A DNA stretch of 64,000 bases, taken from assembly GCF_037975245.1 (NCBI RefSeq), contig NC_092569.1, forward strand, positions 16,808,501 through 16,872,500. Reading direction: 5' to 3'. The number at the start of each line of letters is the position of its first letter. Within the stretch, counting starts at the first letter, position 1. Under the pieces are notes generated by a model that was not told the DNA's origin, made no database searches, and was given only the letters and a program-made list of their open reading frames with translations. This document shows, one piece after another, positions 12,401-23,246 of this stretch. This stretch comes from Apostichopus japonicus. Its lineage: Eukaryota > Echinodermata > Holothuroidea > Aspidochirotida > Stichopodidae. A program made the position numbers and the translations under genes.

Positions 12401-15400
12401 GATGATGATTTTATACTATACTATATCTAAGGGAATGGAAGTTTACCACAAAAATGAATATGCCAAATGACCTTTGGTAGCAGTCATGTTAAAACTGATT
12501 GCAACCAGAAAGCATGTCACCCAGAAACCTCTTTTCAAGGAGAGATTGCAGGGGCCATTGTTTGATTTGGATGCATAATTGCACTACAACAGAATTACTA
12601 TTGTTTGTTTAACAATGGGAGTGTACACATAGCCACCAAAACAGAAAAGAATAAAATCTAACTGGTAAATTAGAATCAATTTGTAAGAGCAAAGTAAGCA
12701 ATTGACAACAATTGTGGGATTGGACTTTGTGGTACCACTTGTTAGGGCTAACCTGAGATAACCGGACTCAACTTTATCGTTGCCAAAGATTACATATTTG
12801 TTTATCATTTTCCGTTGTCAGTTCACATACAATTTCCTAGTCGTTTCCTTACAATGGCCATTGAATTATGTTATTTTTTAAATTCTTTTTTCTTAAACAT
12901 ATTTCTAGTAACAACATTTCATGCACATTTTCCAGACTTCTATGATATTTGACATCAAACTTGTCGATGCTGCAGCCTCCAGTAGCGGGGTCAACCACCA
13001 TGAACCTGTGCTGGCGCCCTTACCAATCAAACCTGTGACATTGGAGGTGTCTGTAATTCCTACAGCTGAAGGATTGGAAATGAGAGATGTCAATGTAGAA
13101 CTCTGTATCCTTGCCATTTATATTAACAATAGTACACAGTCATGGTCCACACGATAGGCTGTCAGGGGTGCTAGTATTACATTTGTTATGTCCATCGACT
13201 TGTCCCTCTGATCACCACCAACGGGCGGCTGAATCGATGAATCAGTGAAAACCAGGTCATGGATATCAGTGGAGGAGCTAGGGGTATTGGTCAGGGGGGG
13301 GCAAGAATGGTCTGTAGGGGTGATTTCGACACTATCTAATCGGAGCGCCACCACATGGTACAGACATTTTTTGAGTAAAGATACCCCCTAGATCGCCCGA
13401 AATGACCCTTTCCGTGCCTTGCTATTTTGCAGATAATGTGACAAATGTCAATAGGTAGATGAGAGCACAATAAAAAAGTGAATAATTGCGAATAAGTAAA
13501 AAGTGGTAAAAAGCTGAAAAGGGCCCAAGCAGTCCATTTGAGTCCGTCGGGGGGGGGGGCATCAGCACCCCCTGACTGTATGGACGCTCCGCCACTGATG
13601 GATATGATTCCTTGTTTTAAGGACCGAGCTGTAAATGTACAGAGTTACTATTGGTCTGTCACTTCCTGTTTATCAATTTTTAAAATATATCATCCTTGTT
13701 TTTGTCTTCGCTTATTTTTTCCTGAAATGAAAGATATTCATGATGCATATTGCTGATATTTAAGTTCTGTTCAATGGCTTGTGTCTTAACCCTTTACATA
13801 ACAGACTTGCAGTTGTTCTTTACTTGTTCTTTGTATTCTAGCATAGTTGACTGTACTCGCATGTAGCCGTAGTGGACTTAATTGTACTCTGGTATTTATG
13901 AAATCTAGTGTAGGTACTATTGCAAGTTTAAAGTTCCCATACTTTACGCTCAGCAGCTTCTACACATTTGTTAGTACTCATTGCCAAAGGGGAACTCCAT
14001 ATATGCTATGATTCCTTGTTTTAGGACTGTGCTGAAAATGTCCAGTGTTATTTTATTGGTCTGTTACTCCTTATTAACCAAGTTTTCAAGTATTGCATCC
14101 TTCATTTTTTTTCCCTGACGTGACATTTGTAAAGATTCCCCGAACTGGGCAGTCTTTCAACCGCACATAGTCATCGATGCCAAACTTGGGTGTCTGTGGA
14201 CGGTGCATCTCAACTTAGAAGCGATTGTGACAATGATACCAGAAAAGGTGAGATGTATATTGAAAAATTATCACCTAATAAGAAAAGGACAAGTTGTTTG
14301 TTAGTGCCTTTACAAGTACAGTTTGTGTAACTAACTGCTTTCATAGCAGTACACATCTCACAAGACGAAACAAACAGTTGATATCGGAATTTCAGTCTAG
14401 AATTAGACAAGTGTTTCTCATATTGTAACGATGATACCAGAAAAGGTGAGATATATATTGAACAATTATTACCTAATAAGGAAAGCACCAGTACCCTTTG
14501 TTAGTGCTTTTACAAGTATAGTTAGTGTAGCTAACTGCTTTCATAGTATCATAGCAGTACACATCTCGCGAGACGGAACAACCAGCTGATATCAGAATTT
14601 CAATCTAGAATTAGACAAGCGTTCCTCATATTAGTAAGTAAGTAAATAAAACCTGGCAATAGAACATTGCTGGCAGTTTGAATGTACACTAAGGTGCTTG
14701 GTATTTTCAGTATTGTTCTATGACAAATTTCCTCAAATTTTCAATTAATGTCAATACATGTGATTCGAAAGTCAATCCCTTTGACTTTCTTGTGAGAGAT
14801 TCATGAAATTTTGACAGCATTATGTGTCACTCTGTTAAATCTGCCAGTAAGAGAGTTAGCAGATTTTGTCATTTGATTATGGCCAATCTGAAGAATTCAT
14901 TCATGTGATAGATGGAAAAAAGGTGTGCAGTCCTCGATGAAGTAAATAACTCAAATAGAGGGCAGTATTAAAAAACAACATCATTAGAGTATTTAATTTC
15001 ATATGATTGATCATGTATTGTCAAGTGTTCAGTTGACAACTAATGTGCATCTGGAATGTCAAAATAAAAACATGAATTTAATGGCAGTAATCAGACTGAC
15101 TTCTATTAGAAGTTGAAGAGTCAGATATTACCAGGCTGGGGTATTGTTCCTTTTGATCATTGAATAGGCCATTTCTATTGTGGTGTTGATGAAGTTGAGA
15201 TATTCACCATCTATGATCAGTCCAGGAACTAAAATGTCAATTGCAGTAGGAGTAGGTCAATGCAGATGGTCATAGAATTTGTTTGGATTTTGACTACTAA
15301 AGCACATAATAAGAACAAATTTGTCATTTGGCTCACATTTCTGCTTCCTGTAAAAATATGCAATTTGAAAATCAAAACTTTTAAGTAACATGGTGTTAAT

Positions 15401-16390
15401 ACGATATGAACTGCATATCAACTGTTATGTCAGTGATTTTATATTACAGGGGGATGCTATTCAGGTGTTTACAAGGAATTAAGGGATATTATGCCTGTTC
15501 CAACTTTATTATGAAAATACACTCAAACCTGTCTTAAGTTAATAAGGTTGACATTACTGACTAAGGCTATGGTTTCTCTCTCACAACGTTTAAATCAATT
15601 TGTCTTTCCTTCATTTATTTTGTTTCTTTAGAAAAGGCTCATCGATTTTCTGTTGTTTAGAAGAGACAGTAAAAAGGTCATTCTATCTGTCATTAAATCA
15701 GGTAAAATTTTGTTCTGACTGGAAGTATAATTGTATATCCAATGAAACATATTTTTGACTAGCTAAACCTTCTTTTACTCACCACCCTACTAAGTGGAGT
15801 TGGTGCTCTGTGATGTCATCGTGATGGACGCTCGTCGAAACCTTCACCTCGCTGTTATAATTTTCTTCTTCATTTACCCTTGAAATGTGGCGCAAGTGGA
15901 ACGTTTGCCTTATAGCTGTCATAGGTTCAACTGTACTATAAGTAATTTCATGTTTTAAGGCAAATTTTGTAGAATATTGTTTTCCTATTAGGATTAATGA
16001 TCTCTATATTGCAAAGAAAAGCAAAAACATCCTCAGCTTTAGCGCTGATATGTTATCTTTTGGCCTGCTGTTGCCAAATGCACTCACAAAATATCACCAA
16101 CTTTTCAATTCATATCTTTTGCCATGTAACATCTGACCAGGATGTGGTGTTGACCTAAAGATGCGACAAGCAATTTACTTAAGCGGCTTAAAGTCCTTGA
16201 GGGAATTAGACCAAAGCTAGTGAACACATTAATACATGGTTTCAATGCAAATTAATATTTGAAAATATGATTTATCCAATTTATTACTGGCATTATTATT
16301 AGTATAATACACGGTTTCAATGCAAATTAATATTAGATAATATGATTGATACAATTTATTACTGGCACATTATTATTATTATTATTATTA

Positions 16391-16441
<51 letters not shown>

Positions 16442-19400
16442 TGTATTATTCGAAACAAAAATGCAAGGAAGGTCTCATCTACTCAAGTTGGAATCATTAA
16501 TTTTTTGGGGATGTATATAATTTCAAACCATCCTTCATATTTGTTGATACAAATATGATCCAACAGCATGTGTTCAGCAAGTCTTGCCGGTCTGCTTGTG
16601 TATACAGACCTGCACTGTCTTGGTGACCATATGTCGGCTAAATTTCAAAGTTGTATTTCTCTCTCCTTTCAGCTTTGATGCCCGGCCAACAGCTTGGATT
16701 GGCCACTATTGCCCAAATGTTTGACAAGTTCAACACTGTTTGTAGGTCACATTTGGACTTTCAGCAACAGAGTAGCACACAGGTATTTTGAAACAAAAGT
16801 TTCAGAGTGGTTCCTTTGACTGAGTAATTAAGAATAAGGAACTTTTAGTTCCATTTATTGCAGAGACTCAAGAAAGTTCTGACCATTATATCAATCCAAT
16901 GAAATGGCAGTTTTTCGAATTGCTGGAAAGCTCTAAAGTTGCAATTATTCTTTCACTTTACTTTGAAGGTCTTTATTGAAGGTCTTTATAAAGACCAGCC
17001 CATGGATGTTTTAATACGTCCTTAAAACATACTTTACAAATGTAAAATTATGATGTAGTGTTTCCAAATAAGTTCTCATGTTTTTTTTTGTCACTTGTTT
17101 TTGGAGTCTCCAACAGTGGAATAAGGAATGTGTCCTTTTTTTGATAAACTCTTTTGATTTACATGCTTGTTTTATATGCTATATGTGTTCTTCTACTATG
17201 TGATTCGGTTTATATGAGCTCCAGCATTAATCAAAACACAAAGACTTATCATCACTGCCTCTTGAATCACAACATAATTGATACAGTAACAATGAAACAG
17301 GTAGTAATAGTTGTTAATGATGACCGGATGCATTTCTATGATTTCTTGTTTTTCAGTTTGTGGAAGGAGCTGGTAAACCAATTCCTGTACATTTCTACAA
17401 TGGTGGTAGGATTCTTATCCAGCAGCCAGACCTCTATACCCATGTTTTATCACCTTGTGCTGAAAACAAGGTAAGATATGAAATGTTGGCTACTTTGATG
17501 TGAATGTTGCTTCATCATATCAATCATTTATCAATTTGTGCTTGAGCAACTGCACTGGTTACCTGTTTTCTACAGGATACAGGATAGCACCAGAATACAT
17601 GAGTAGCATGATCAGTCGGAAGACCACCACCCGCTCTCTCCGATCCTCAAATCAGCTACTGCTCCATGTACCTAAGTGGAAGCTCAAGTCATTTGGTCAA
17701 CAATCGTTTTCTAATGCCCCTCCTACTCTTTGGAACTCACTTCCACTGCACATCAAGTCAGCACCCGACGTTAACCTTTTCAAAACCAGACTCAAAACTT
17801 ATCTATTTTTGACTGCCTTCCCTGAGCACTAGCGCCACTGAGCATTAGTTTTCCTCTGGATATTGCCGCTATATAAATTTGCATTTATTATTATTATTAT
17901 GATTATTGAGAATTTCATCAATTCAGATTTGCTACCTACAGTATGGCCATGAAATGTGCTCAATTTTTATCTGCCCTTCTTTTATTAAACAAGTACAAAA
18001 TTGAAAAGTCTGTGGTATCAATGGGCATACATGTAGACCTTATTCACTTGCTGTTATAATTGGCTTGAAACAAGGTAAACTTTGTTAATTGCTTTCAATG
18101 GTGATGAACTTGTTTCCATAAAAAGTAATGGATTTTGGTGCAAAGGGTATAAGTGAGCACAGTTAATGCTATCAATATTGGACATGAAATGCTTCAAATA
18201 AAAGGTTCAAATTCTTCGGTTTGCACCTTTAGGTATCATCTTTTGTTATAGATGGTCAAGACATGTGGAAAGTTGATTGAATATATTTACTCTCCACAGA
18301 ACTGGCCGTAATTCCCAGTTGCTTAGTAGTACAGTTGTGTGCTATTCAGTTCAATGATGTACTGAGCCTTCTGTTAATATACTACTGTAAGCACATTCCT
18401 GCAAATTTCTTGATATAAACTCATAATTGCTCAATAACTAGAAGGGAAAATCAACATCACTCAGTGTTTTATAAATGGCAACGTTGACTCAAGGTCAACA
18501 GCGACCACTAAATGACTAATTTCTGTGTATTCACCCGAGTTTAAATCTGTGCATATTCTGGCACACAGTTTACATGCAGCTGTTTGGATGCCATCTTACT
18601 AAACTCTATTACCTTTAATTAAGAAAAGTGCAATGATTGTACTGGAGTTAGTTTATAAACTTTAATGATGCAGGCAATTTAATGGTTTATTAAATGCTTT
18701 CATACAGTGATATACGGTTTCATATTCATTTTGGATAGTACATACTTAACAGAATGCAATAAAATCTTAATCCTTCTCATAACCTTCATGTTCATTTGAC
18801 AGGAGATTCCTTACAAATTCATTGTGGCAGTGCTGGTAGAATATATCAGGTCGCTCAACCAATATCACATTCCCGTCCAGGTAAATACCTTGCTTGCTAA
18901 CTGCATTCTGTTGTTTCCATCTCTCTTTCTCTTGTTTTGGTCAATTTAAGCCCTTAAAACTGGCTTTGCATTGATGCCATGTAGCTCGGTCTTTTTGAGA
19001 TATTTCTCATAGCATTTGATTGAAATACCAATATTGTCTCTTTGGATTGTTCCATCTGTGTGGTGATTGAAATTAATTTGTGTTTTGTAAGACCTTTTGA
19101 GAGCACTAGTAACGACAGTGTTCCTGTATAGGTGCGAAACGTGGACTTTTAATGCGGTGATGGAAAAGCGAATAAATGCTTTTGAAATGAACTGTATCGG
19201 GAGACTTCTACAGATCCATTCCACTCTGCACACCACGAACATTCAAGTATGGCAAATACTGGAGAGTTCCATAGGGTAACAGGAATCCCTCCTTTCATTG
19301 GTGAAAAGAAGGAAACTTCAGTGGTTTGGTCATGTAATTAGACAGAAGATCAGTCTGGCATACACTATAATGCAAGGAGGGACAGATGGGGTACGATTGA

Positions 19401-22400
19401 CAACATAAAAACCTGGACTGGGATGGACTTAAACCAGCTCATAAGAACAGCTGACATGAATTGTGGAAAGCTTGTGTCGTGTCATCATGTCGCCCCAAGG
19501 GCCCTCAAGCTATGGGACATAGATAGTTAGATAGATAGTTGGTGTTGATCATATTGGTTTACAAGTAATTTCCCTTTAATTGCATCTATGAAAATGTGAC
19601 AGATTTGAATACTCAGACAGTCAGGTGATGTGACTTGGTTCAGCTTCAGTACGCATTTCATATGCGCTCTCTACTACTAAGCAGGCCTGACGTTGGTTAG
19701 CTTGCAGAATAATGTCACATATTGCAGAGAATTAGTCAAGTCAAATAATTTAATATAGTTTGACAACCCTGAAAATGTGAGGATCAACATTGGCGATACA
19801 AGATCTTCTGTTATGACCAGAGAAGGGAAAATGCATTCTCTGAATCAAATTTGGCTGACATAAATAGGAACACTTTAGTCCCCACGCATTGGCTTCCCTT
19901 CCATTAAACTTTCCAGTGTTGAAATGTAATTTGATTGTTTATTAATTATTTCTACAGCATTTCCTTTATGAACTTATCATCAACACATTGGTCCATCATA
20001 ACTGTTTCTACCAACTACACCAGTTTCTGCAGTATCATGTCCTGAACGACTCTAAACCAATAGCCTGTTTGTTACTCTCATTAGAGGGCTGCTACCCACC
20101 AGCCCATCAGTTGGCTCTTGATATGCTGAAGGTAAAGAGAGATGGTTTCTTCTTGTCTAGGCTTTCACTGAAATGCTAAAAATACATACTAATAGAGGAA
20201 AGGAACCTCCTTGAAACACATCAATTCAATTTTTCATTCAATTATTTCATTATTTCAACCAACAATGTTCAAAAAATTTACAGTGATGTGTTCAGACAAT
20301 AGACTTAAAACATGATCAATGGTGAGGGGATTACACAAGGAAGCTACAAATGTTGAGGTTGTATATTTAGATATGCTACAAACTAGTAGAAGAAAGGAAC
20401 CTCCTTGTAACACATCACATGAATATACAAATGTTGAGGTTGTATGCTTCAATCTGCTACATACTAGTAGAAGAAAGGAACCTCCTTGTAACACATCACA
20501 TGAATCTACCAATGTTGAGGTTGTATGCTTCAATCTGCTACATACTAGTAGAAGAAAGGAACCTCCTTGTAACACATCACATGAATATACAAATGTTGAG
20601 GTTGTATGCTTCAATCTGCTACATACTAGTAGAAGAAAGGAACCTCCTTGTAACACATCACATGAATATACAAATGTTGAGGTTGTATGCTTCAATCTGC
20701 TACATACTAGTAGAAGAAAGGAACCTCCTTGTAACACATCACATGAATATACAAATGTTGAGGTTGTATGCTTCAATCTGCTACATACTAGTAGAAGAAA
20801 GGAACCTCCTTGTAACACATCACATGAATATACAAATGTTGAGGTTGTATGCTTCAATCTGCTACATACTAGTAGAAGAAAGGAACCTCCTTGTTACACA
20901 TCACATGAATCTACCAATGTTGAGGTTGTATGCTTCAATCTGCTACATACTAGTAGAAGAAAGGAACCTCCTTGTAACACATCACATGAATATACAAATG
21001 TTGAGGTTGTATGCTTCAATCTGCTACATACTAGTAGAAGAAAGGAACCTCCTTGTAACACATCACATGAATATACAAATGTTGAGGTTGTATGCTTCAA
21101 TCTGCTACATACTAGTAGAAGAAAGGAACCTCCTTGTAACACATCACATGAATATACAAATGTTGAGGCTGTGTTCTTCAGTCTGCTACATACTAGTAGA
21201 AGAAAGGAACCTTCTTGTAACACATCACATGAATCTACCAATGTTGAAGTGGTTGCTTCAGTCTGCTAAGTATTGAAGTGAATATTTGTTCTCAATTAAG
21301 ATAATATCCTACAACGGCCAGCAAAAAATATTTGGGGTAACAAATATAAAGGCCAGAGAGTAAAGAAATAACACTCTACCTGGACATAGAAATGTGCAGG
21401 GTAGCACAAATTTCTTTTGCTAAAGAGCTTAAGACTGTAAGTTTCCATAAGTGCAAGACTGAGAGCAGATATGTTCCCACAGGCTGTATTGATATCTCTT
21501 CGGGATGGATTCGGCCTGTGGGCTTACTGACGAGAATCCCTGGTACACCACGACTTGACTCTTCATTTAATAAAAATGATTTGGGAGTTATTTATGATCT
21601 GCCACTCATTCTTGTGTGGTACTGGTTAGGTGCTTGAGGAGTGTGCTTCTGATGAGTAATGGCTCAAGTTCTCATGGCAGCTGCTTGGTTTGGTCTGAAA
21701 GTGTTCTGACCTCTGCACTCGAATGTACTCTTGAACAGTGATCTCTAAGAGATAAAAGGGAGGTAATTCTGTTTCAAACGACAAGAGCAAGTTATCATAC
21801 CAATTATTGTGTTCTATTTTCCCCATTTCAGCGTGTTTCAACAGCAAATGAAGAGATCGTGGAAGTTCTGTTGTCCAAGAACCAACTTCTCCCCGCACTT
21901 AGATTTCTGAGGAGCGTTGGTGGATCGGACAATGCATCAGCCAGGAAGTTTCTAGAGGCTGCTCAAAACACAGAAGATAACCTTCTCTTCTTCACGGTCT
22001 TCAAGTTTTTCGAACAGAGAAATCTCAGGTTACGAGGAGATTTCCATTTCATGCCAGGTATGTTCGTAGCAGCTAATTGGTTCTCCTGTAAAGAGGTAGA
22101 ATATAATACCTGATATTGAATATCCATCAGTTAATAACAAATTCATTCTGTCCTATTCTTACAAACAAACGTGGCTCTGGTGTGTTACATCTACCATGGA
22201 AGTTACAGAATGCCTTAAAGACCCTAGACTTAAAGTTGAATTTTGTTGTCTTGTTGTCTTTTTGAAGCTAATTGTCAGAGCTTAACATTTTGTTTTAATT
22301 TTCCCTGAAAGACATTTTGGTTATCAAAAAGATAACAAAATTAATACACTTTCTGAATTTTAGTCTATGCATGTCCTTTGCAAACGATATTAAAAGCATT

Positions 22401-23246
22401 CTCTGTTATGAACAACTCTCCAAAACAAATAAGATTAGAACCATTATCAAAATAGTGTTTTTTTTCCAATTTAGCAGTTTTCAAAATTCCTGTCACCCTG
22501 ACTGTACCATCTTGTGTGATTTCACTTTGAAGGGTTTCCTTGTTCCCATGTTAAGAATAACCAGTGTTGTGAGTGAAAGGATGCCAATATATTTGATATA
22601 TTGAAAATCCACGTAAATAGTTAGGTGACAAGAAAAGTGAATTAATCAAATACCAACTGCTCTATAAAATGCCATATATGGGTTGTGCTTAAGTACTCAG
22701 AGTTAAAGACCAATTGTTACTTGTTTTATTCTTTGATTGTTATATACTACCAGGATGCGTGATAAGATTTTCTCTGAGCATTTTATGTTTATGAAATGTC
22801 TGAGTAAACACTGGAATGTTTATATTTTGGTTGTTTATCTTAGGTCATCCTCTAAGGCTCAAGTTCAACTCAGCGTTCATGCAAATCATCCTTTAAAGTT
22901 CAAGTTGAAAGTTGACAGTCTTGTTTGAGGCGAAGGGCCACTTCACATGACTTTACAACAGTTAAACCCTGGTCATTAGTAACTTGTCACACCCACACTG
23001 CAAAGTATGCACAATTCAAACAATCCCTCCTGAAGCTCTACATCGCACCACATCTATGTTGTCCCCTGGGTGACTTCCTTTAAACACTATATCAAATGAA
23101 TTATGTGACTGACTGGCTTCTTTTATTCTTCCCTTCTCTTCTTTTCTTCTCTTTCTTTTTGTTGTTTCCTAGGTGAGCACTGTGAAAAATATGTCAAACA
23201 TTTCGAAAGTTTATTTGGCTACGATGCATTAGGCCAGGTCGCCTGA
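450..23246 (+). CDS. RMC1: RMC1 (regulator of MON1-CCZ1), 3' fifteen exons, 5' end outside window
   Basis: Exons: 450-608, 2351-2419, 3459-3568, 5220-5309, 7880-7949, 9197-9232, 12936-13104, 14135-14247, 15632-15701, 16673-16782, 17357-17470, 18803-18880, 19958-20131, 21832-22057, 23173-23246. All introns are GT-AG, and phases agree at every junction, giving 1662 nt (553 residues plus TGA). The product follows vertebrate RMC1 (about 657 residues) end to end: the beta-propeller-like N-terminal part (VVFVTDHGLELYQV, LKLPKFDVELP, LKLNMTGRFAVNV, NLIVVHHQ, MIFDIKL) and the C-terminal helical Mic1 domain (FIVAVLVEYIRSLNQ, LHQFLQYHVLNDSKPIACLL, SARKFLEAAQNTEDN, FKFFEQRN, GEHCEKYVKHF). About 100 N-terminal residues are missing to the left. 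In other animals RMC1 joins Mon1-Ccz1, the Rab7 exchange factor on late endosomes and lysosomes. The donor of the exon ending at 13104 (GTATCC) is weak but gives the conserved LYS-NWAVFQP junction. Identification is firm; exact ends of the short exons are slightly less so. Confidence 0.93.
1596..1655. repeat. Short tandem repeat, about 18-bp unit
   Basis: Three imperfect copies of a unit reading about GTAATTAGTAATGGAG, in RMC1 intron sequence between the exons at 450-608 and 2351-2419. Confidence 0.7.
5764..5900. repeat. 11-bp minisatellite (GTATGTACAGA)n
   Basis: About 12 nearly perfect copies of an 11-bp unit in the RMC1 intron between exons 5220-5309 and 7880-7949. One unit reads GTACATAGT instead of GTACAGAGT. 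An 80-residue ORF across it is an artefact. Confidence 0.9.
6436..7491. repeat. 18-bp minisatellite, about 58 copies, each with TCATGTGA
   Basis: The unit is CCTTGTCATGTGACATAT. Most units are exact. Variants with TCGTGTGA cluster at about 6853-6956 and 7305-7384, and others read TGCCATG or GTGGCAT. Three units are 2 bp longer (ATATAT) near 6501, 7297 and 7426. Because 18 is a multiple of 3 and the unit lacks stops in several frames, very long ORFs (repeating MSHDKD or CHVTYP) run on both strands. They have no other protein-like features and are not called as genes. Confidence 0.95.
8155..9020. repeat. Tandem array of an about 300-bp unit, nearly three copies
   Basis: Copies start near 8155, 8456 and 8754, recognised by the lead GCAATAACTAGAC, then GAATGATCGATCAAT, GGTGGGTGGTCCATAAT, GGTGCTCAT, CATGAATATTAATGAG and CATGCTGATGTGTCTTGCAA, and a final GAGGAGGCGGGGCT. 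Later copies are progressively more degraded. It lies in the RMC1 intron just before exon 9197-9232. The family is not identified. Confidence 0.8.
9233..11200. repeat. 60-bp minisatellite, about 33 copies, abutting an RMC1 splice donor
   Basis: The array begins at the first base of the intron after exon 9197-9232. The true donor AG|GTACAGTA is the truncated first unit. Each 60-bp unit runs GTACAGTCAACTATTG, TATGGTTTCCATTAGATT, TACAACATATAATACATT and ATTCATAG. Many units keep GTACAG; others have GCACAG. From about 10560 to 10960, 52-bp units (8 bp deleted before GGTACAG) alternate with 60-bp units, giving a 112-bp higher-order repeat. Long + strand ORFs here come only from the period being a multiple of 3. 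Confidence 0.95.
11800..12130 (+). mobile_element. LINE 3' fragment (non-LTR retrotransposon ORF2 C-terminus)
   Basis: A reading frame ending in TGA at 11927-11929 encodes WNNLPTGIRHSKSCASF followed by KYQLKSYL. This is the typical WNxLPxxIR...FKxxLKxYL ending of CR1/L2/Jockey-type reverse transcriptase ORFs. It is followed by a T-rich 3' UTR and a tail with short CTGAAC-like repeats near 12105-12130. It is 5'-truncated and lies in an RMC1 intron. Confidence 0.7.
13267..13597. mobile_element. hAT-like MITE with 8-bp target-site duplication
   Basis: The element starts CAGTGGAGGAGC and ends GCTCCGCCACTG, giving imperfect terminal inverted repeats (the right end reversed is CAGTGGCGGAGC). ATGGATAT directly flanks both ends (13259-13266 and 13598-13605), a perfect 8-bp target duplication. 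An 8-bp duplication with CAGTGG-type ends fits hAT elements. At 331 bp with no transposase it is non-autonomous. It lies in the RMC1 intron after exon 12936-13104. Confidence 0.75.
14233..14630. repeat. 198-bp tandem duplication spanning an RMC1 splice donor
   Basis: The last 15 bases of exon 14135-14247 (ATGATACCAGAAAAG) plus its donor GTGAG and the first ~180 intron bases recur at 14431 onward with about 90% identity by eye. The second donor-like site is at 14446. Confidence 0.85.
16228..16377. repeat. 77-bp tandem duplication
   Basis: Two copies of an AT-rich unit (GGTTTCAATGCAAATTAATA ... CAATTTATTACTGGCA) precede an ATT microsatellite. Confidence 0.75.
16370..16443. repeat. (ATT)n microsatellite
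   Basis: About 20 ATT units interrupted by a run of T. It lies in RMC1 intron sequence upstream of exon 16673-16782. Confidence 0.9.
17520..17905 (+). mobile_element. LINE 3' fragment with ATT tail
   Basis: The frame ending at 17832 encodes FSNAPPTLWNSLPLHIKSAP then FKTRLKTYLFLTAF, the C-terminal signature of CR1/L2-like LINE ORF2 proteins. It is followed by a short 3' UTR (GCCGCTATATAAATTTGCA) and (ATT)n, a usual LINE tail. It is 5'-truncated and starts just after RMC1 exon 17357-17470. Confidence 0.8.
19095..19535 (+). mobile_element. RTE/BovB-like LINE ORF2 C-terminal fragment, frameshifted
   Basis: One frame reads LYRCETWTFNAVMEKRINAF and EMNCIGRLLQIHS. A shifted frame then reads RRKLQWFGHVIRQ, matching the family pattern LYGCETWT...R(I/L)xAFExxCLRRLL...RRKLxWFGHVxR. 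The end WTGMDLNQLIRTADMN also fits. Frameshifts and stops show it is dead. It lies in the intron after RMC1 exon 18803-18880. Confidence 0.75.
20182..21262. repeat. 81-bp minisatellite, about 11 copies plus a degenerate leader
   Basis: The unit carries AATGTTGAGGTTGTATGC, TTCAATCTGCTACATAC, TAGTAGAAGAAAGGAACCTC and CTTGTAACACATCACATGAA. Eleven near-identical copies occupy about 20345-21262, and one degenerate half-unit is at about 20190-20225, 50 bp after exon 19958-20131. Two forms alternate irregularly (GAATATACAAATG and GAATCTACCAATG). The 81-bp length gives ORFs of 285-316 residues on the + strand and 115-200 on the - strand, which I treat as artefacts. Confidence 0.95.
22960..23085. repeat. 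Dispersed repeat fragment, shared with 51800-51925
   Basis: The segment with AACCCTGGTCATTAGTAACT, CACAATTCAAACAATC and TCCCCTGGGTGACTTCC has a clear second copy at 51800-51925. It lies in the last RMC1 intron and is probably a SINE-tail or MITE piece of unknown family. Confidence 0.65.

Noticed and set aside
20255-21276. ORFs up to 316 residues in the 81-bp array
   Set aside because: Intronic minisatellite with a period divisible by 3; open on both strands, no start context or homology.
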